A DNA stretch of 64,000 bases, from contig NZ_VYTY01000006.1 in assembly GCF_009821115.1 (NCBI RefSeq), forward strand, positions 124,001 through 188,000, read 5' to 3'. The notes below the pieces were generated by a model. The model did no database searches, was not told the origin of the DNA, and saw only the letters and a list, made by a program, of their open reading frames with translations. Both the position numbers and the translations under genes were made by a program. Shown in pieces: positions 62,137 through 64,000 of this stretch. This stretch comes from Nitrincola alkalisediminis (GTDB lineage: Bacteria > Pseudomonadota > Gammaproteobacteria > Pseudomonadales > Balneatricaceae). Position 1 is the stretch's first letter. Each line of letters starts with the position of its first letter.

Positions 62137-62205
62137 TTTGTTTAGGGTCTGGGCGTCCAGTCATACGATGACCTAACCTTGCCTTAATGAGCTGAAGTTC
62201 GCAAG

Positions 62206-62229
62206 TAAAAAAGCCATCCGAGGATGGCT
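62206..62229 (-). terminator. Terminator of putA (minus strand)
   Basis: On the minus strand AGCCATCC (62229-62222) pairs with GGATGGCT (62219-62212) over a 2-base loop and runs into a T-tract (62212-62207). It lies 34 bases after the stop of the C-terminal putA ORF and separates it from the cyclase gene, which therefore needs its own promoter in 62137-62205. Confidence 0.88.
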
Positions 62230-62263
62230 AAAACTTGAGGACTAAATCAAGTAGGGTCTCTAA

Positions 62264-62965
62264 TCAGACAGCGCTGCTGCCCAGTTCGAGTAGGGTGGCA
62301 TTACCACCGACGGCGGTGGTGTTGATGGTACGTGTGCGTTCGGTGACAAAACGTGACAAATGATCGGGTTGAAGAAGCGCTGTGCATTGCACAGGATCGG
62401 TTTCTGCGACCACCTGTACGAGCAGACCAGAGCGCTTAGCGATTAAGGCATTGAGTTCGATCACTCGACTCATCGGTAAGACGCACGCAAATACAGCTAA
62501 ATGATCAAGCTCCAGTGCCTGATTCAGCGTCAAATCCGAGACCGCTTGCAAAATAGGCTCAGGAACACCGGCTTGGTGAAGGAGTCTGGCCAGTTGTTCA
62601 CACCAGGCTTGTTCTTCAGGCCAGTGCAGCAATACGGCATTGCCCGCAACGAGAGCTGCAAAGACTTGACCCAAAAAGGCCGTATAGGTCGATGCTCCAT
62701 CGGCGCAGACTAGACAAATACCACGTCCATTCAAATATAGCTCGTTGCTTTCACCTGTTGGCCCTGGCAAGGTCGTAATTTGTTCAAGCGTTGCGGCTTG
62801 CTCCAGCAAGTGCTTGAGAAGGCCAACGCTTCTGACATCGTTTGCTTGCGGGATTTGTGTGTGTATTTTCTGTAAACGTTCACTGCGCTTAATAAACCCT
62901 TGATGATTCCATGCATCCCAAGCAGACAGCGCATTTGCAATTCGGTTATCGGATAGGCTAGCCAT
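62264..62965 (-). CDS. putA: PutA C-terminal domain as a separate ORF
   Basis: 233 residues homologous to the C-terminal domain of long PutA proteins, an aldehyde-dehydrogenase-like fold that closes the substrate-channelling cavity. ITTLPGPTGESNELYLNGRG and the final ERTRTINTTAVGGNATLL match the end of PutA (E. coli ends near ERSLSVNTAAAGGNASL). In known PutA this is fused to the preceding domain. Here the ATG (62965-62963) shares one base with the stop of the upstream ORF (TAATG), with GAGGAG about 5 bases earlier, so translation by re-initiation is plausible. A frameshift mutation or sequence error is the alternative. No catalytic residues are expected in this domain. Confidence 0.85.
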   Translation of the reverse strand: MASLSDNRIANALSAWDAWNHQGFIKRSERLQKIHTQIPQANDVRSVGLLKHLLEQAATLEQITTLPGPTGESNELYLNGRGICLVCADGASTYTAFLGQVFAALVAGNAVLLHWPEEQAWCEQLARLLHQAGVPEPILQAVSDLTLNQALELDHLAVFACVLPMSRVIELNALIAKRSGLLVQVVAETDPVQCTALLQPDHLSRFVTERTRTINTTAVGGNATLLELGSSAV

Positions 62966-64000
62966 TAGTGCAGCTCCTCAACAAGTCTTAATTCGGTAAA
63001 GCGTTGAACATAGTGTGGGCCACCGGCCTTTGGACCTGTACCGGACAAGCCTTGCCCTCCAAAGGGTTGGACGCCGACACTTGCGCCGATTTGATTGCGG
63101 TTAATATAGCAGTTGCCCACACGCACACGGGATTCGATCTGAGCCGCAGTGCGCTCGTTTCGGGTGTGGATGCCGAGAGTAAGACCATACCCGGATGCAT
63201 TGATTTGGTCTATCAAGCTGTCCATTTCACTTGCTTTAAAGCGAAGAAGGTGAATGATCGGGCCAAATTGTTCACGTCCGAGCTCGCTGAGGGCTCGAAT
63301 TTCAAATGCCGTAGGTGCGACAAATGTGCCTTCCTGGCAGGTAGGGCTTAGGGGCGTTTGCCCTAAAAGCTTAGCGCTCTTTTTCATGGCTTCAATATGG
63401 TTCAATAATCCCGTTTGTGCCTCGGCATCAATCACAGGACCAACGTCTGTCTGATGCAGTCTAGGATCACCAACGGTCAGCTCTGCCATTGCCCCTTGTA
63501 AAAGCTCGACGATCCGATCGGCAATATCGGCTTGCACACATAATACCCGTAGCGCTGAACAGCGTTGACCTGCCGATGCAAAGCCGGATAAAACAGCATC
63601 ATTGACGACCTGTTCGGGTAAGGCGGTTGAATCGACGATCATGGCATTCTGGCCGCCTGTTTCGGCGATAAACGGAACGGGTGCGCATCCTCTTGCAGCC
63701 AGAGAGCGGTTAATGAGTTGCGCGGTTTCGGTAGAGCCTGTGAAAGCAACGCCATTGATGTTTACGTTACTTGTCAGAGGCGCTCCCACCCCTGCGCCAT
63801 CGCCCGGCAGCAATGTGATGACATTGGCGGGGATGCCTGCTTCAAGCATCAGCTCGGTGGCTCGGTAGGCAATTAAGCTGGTTTGCTCGGCGGGCTTAGC
63901 AATCACACTGTTGCCCGCCACCAGAGCGGCGGTGACTTGACCCAAGAAAATTGCTAGCGGGAAGTTCCAAGGGCTGATGCAAACAATTATGCCGCGACCT
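62965..64000 (-). CDS. putA: PutA, delta-1-pyrroline-5-carboxylate dehydrogenase domain (5' truncated)
   Basis: The frame is open to the window edge, so the N-terminal DNA-binding and proline dehydrogenase parts are outside. The 345 visible residues belong to the aldehyde dehydrogenase that oxidises glutamate semialdehyde to glutamate. ISPWNFPLAIFLGQV at the edge, NAD-binding FTGSTETAQLI, the catalytic glutamate in AETGGQNAMIV, the catalytic cysteine in SAGQRCSALRVL, and QPFGGQGLSGTGPKAGGP near the end. It stops at TAA (62967-62965) just past the dehydrogenase domain, and the C-terminal domain continues in the next ORF. Confidence 0.93.
   Translation of the reverse strand, partial: GRGIIVCISPWNFPLAIFLGQVTAALVAGNSVIAKPAEQTSLIAYRATELMLEAGIPANVITLLPGDGAGVGAPLTSNVNINGVAFTGSTETAQLINRSLAARGCAPVPFIAETGGQNAMIVDSTALPEQVVNDAVLSGFASAGQRCSALRVLCVQADIADRIVELLQGAMAELTVGDPRLHQTDVGPVIDAEAQTGLLNHIEAMKKSAKLLGQTPLSPTCQEGTFVAPTAFEIRALSELGREQFGPIIHLLRFKASEMDSLIDQINASGYGLTLGIHTRNERTAAQIESRVRVGNCYINRNQIGASVGVQPFGGQGLSGTGPKAGGPHYVQRFTELRLVEELH

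Overview
The window is a chromosomal segment of a gammaproteobacterium, read almost entirely as housekeeping DNA. The gene order (coaX, four tRNAs, tufB, tRNA-Trp, secE-nusG, rplKAJL, rpoBC, then the str, S10, spc and alpha ribosomal clusters without a break, and pilMNOPQ-aroKB-damX-gltBD) and a long PutA point to the Pseudomonas/Oceanospirillales side of the class. The genus cannot be fixed from the sequence alone. No rRNA, CRISPR array, prophage or insertion sequence is visible.

Region 1 (1-33655, plus strand) is the transcription/translation block: the end of birA, type III pantothenate kinase coaX, a small membrane ORF, tRNA-Thr/Tyr/Gly/Thr, tufB, tRNA-Trp, secE, nusG, rplKA, rplJL, rpoB, rpoC, rpsL, rpsG, fusA, tufA, then rpsJ through rplQ, ending at a strong terminator. 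rpmJ (38 aa) sits between secY and rpsM. The two tuf genes encode identical proteins and differ at only three silent bases plus the first base of the start codon. Recognisable promoters lie before the tRNA-tufB unit, tRNA-Trp-secE, str, S10 and alpha units, and several leaders hold hairpins at the places where ribosomal autoregulation is known in E. coli.

Region 2 (33741-50588): penicillin-binding protein 1A (mrcA) is divergent from the type IV pilus assembly operon pilMNOPQ, which continues into aroK, aroB and damX. A terminator separates these from gltB and gltD (glutamate synthase).

Region 3 (50650-62136, minus strand) is the part most worth attention. A 973-residue protein with three tandem periplasmic solute-binding domains and a GGEEF diguanylate cyclase domain is followed after 16 bases by algZ and algR (overlapping), and then by the minor-pilin/adhesin operon fimT-pilV-pilW-pilX-pilY1-pilE. 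Sensory input, c-di-GMP synthesis, the AlgZR two-component system and the pilus tip are therefore encoded side by side. A near-match to the AlgR binding core lies between algR and fimT.

Region 4 (62206-64000, minus strand) is the 3' part of putA. The proline catabolic enzyme is split at the end of its aldehyde dehydrogenase domain: the C-terminal domain is a separate ORF joined by a TAATG stop/start overlap with its own Shine-Dalgarno sequence.

No stretch longer than 300 bases lacks a gene. No wholly novel system is evident. The best candidates for new biology are the cyclase-AlgZR-PilY1 locus and the split PutA.
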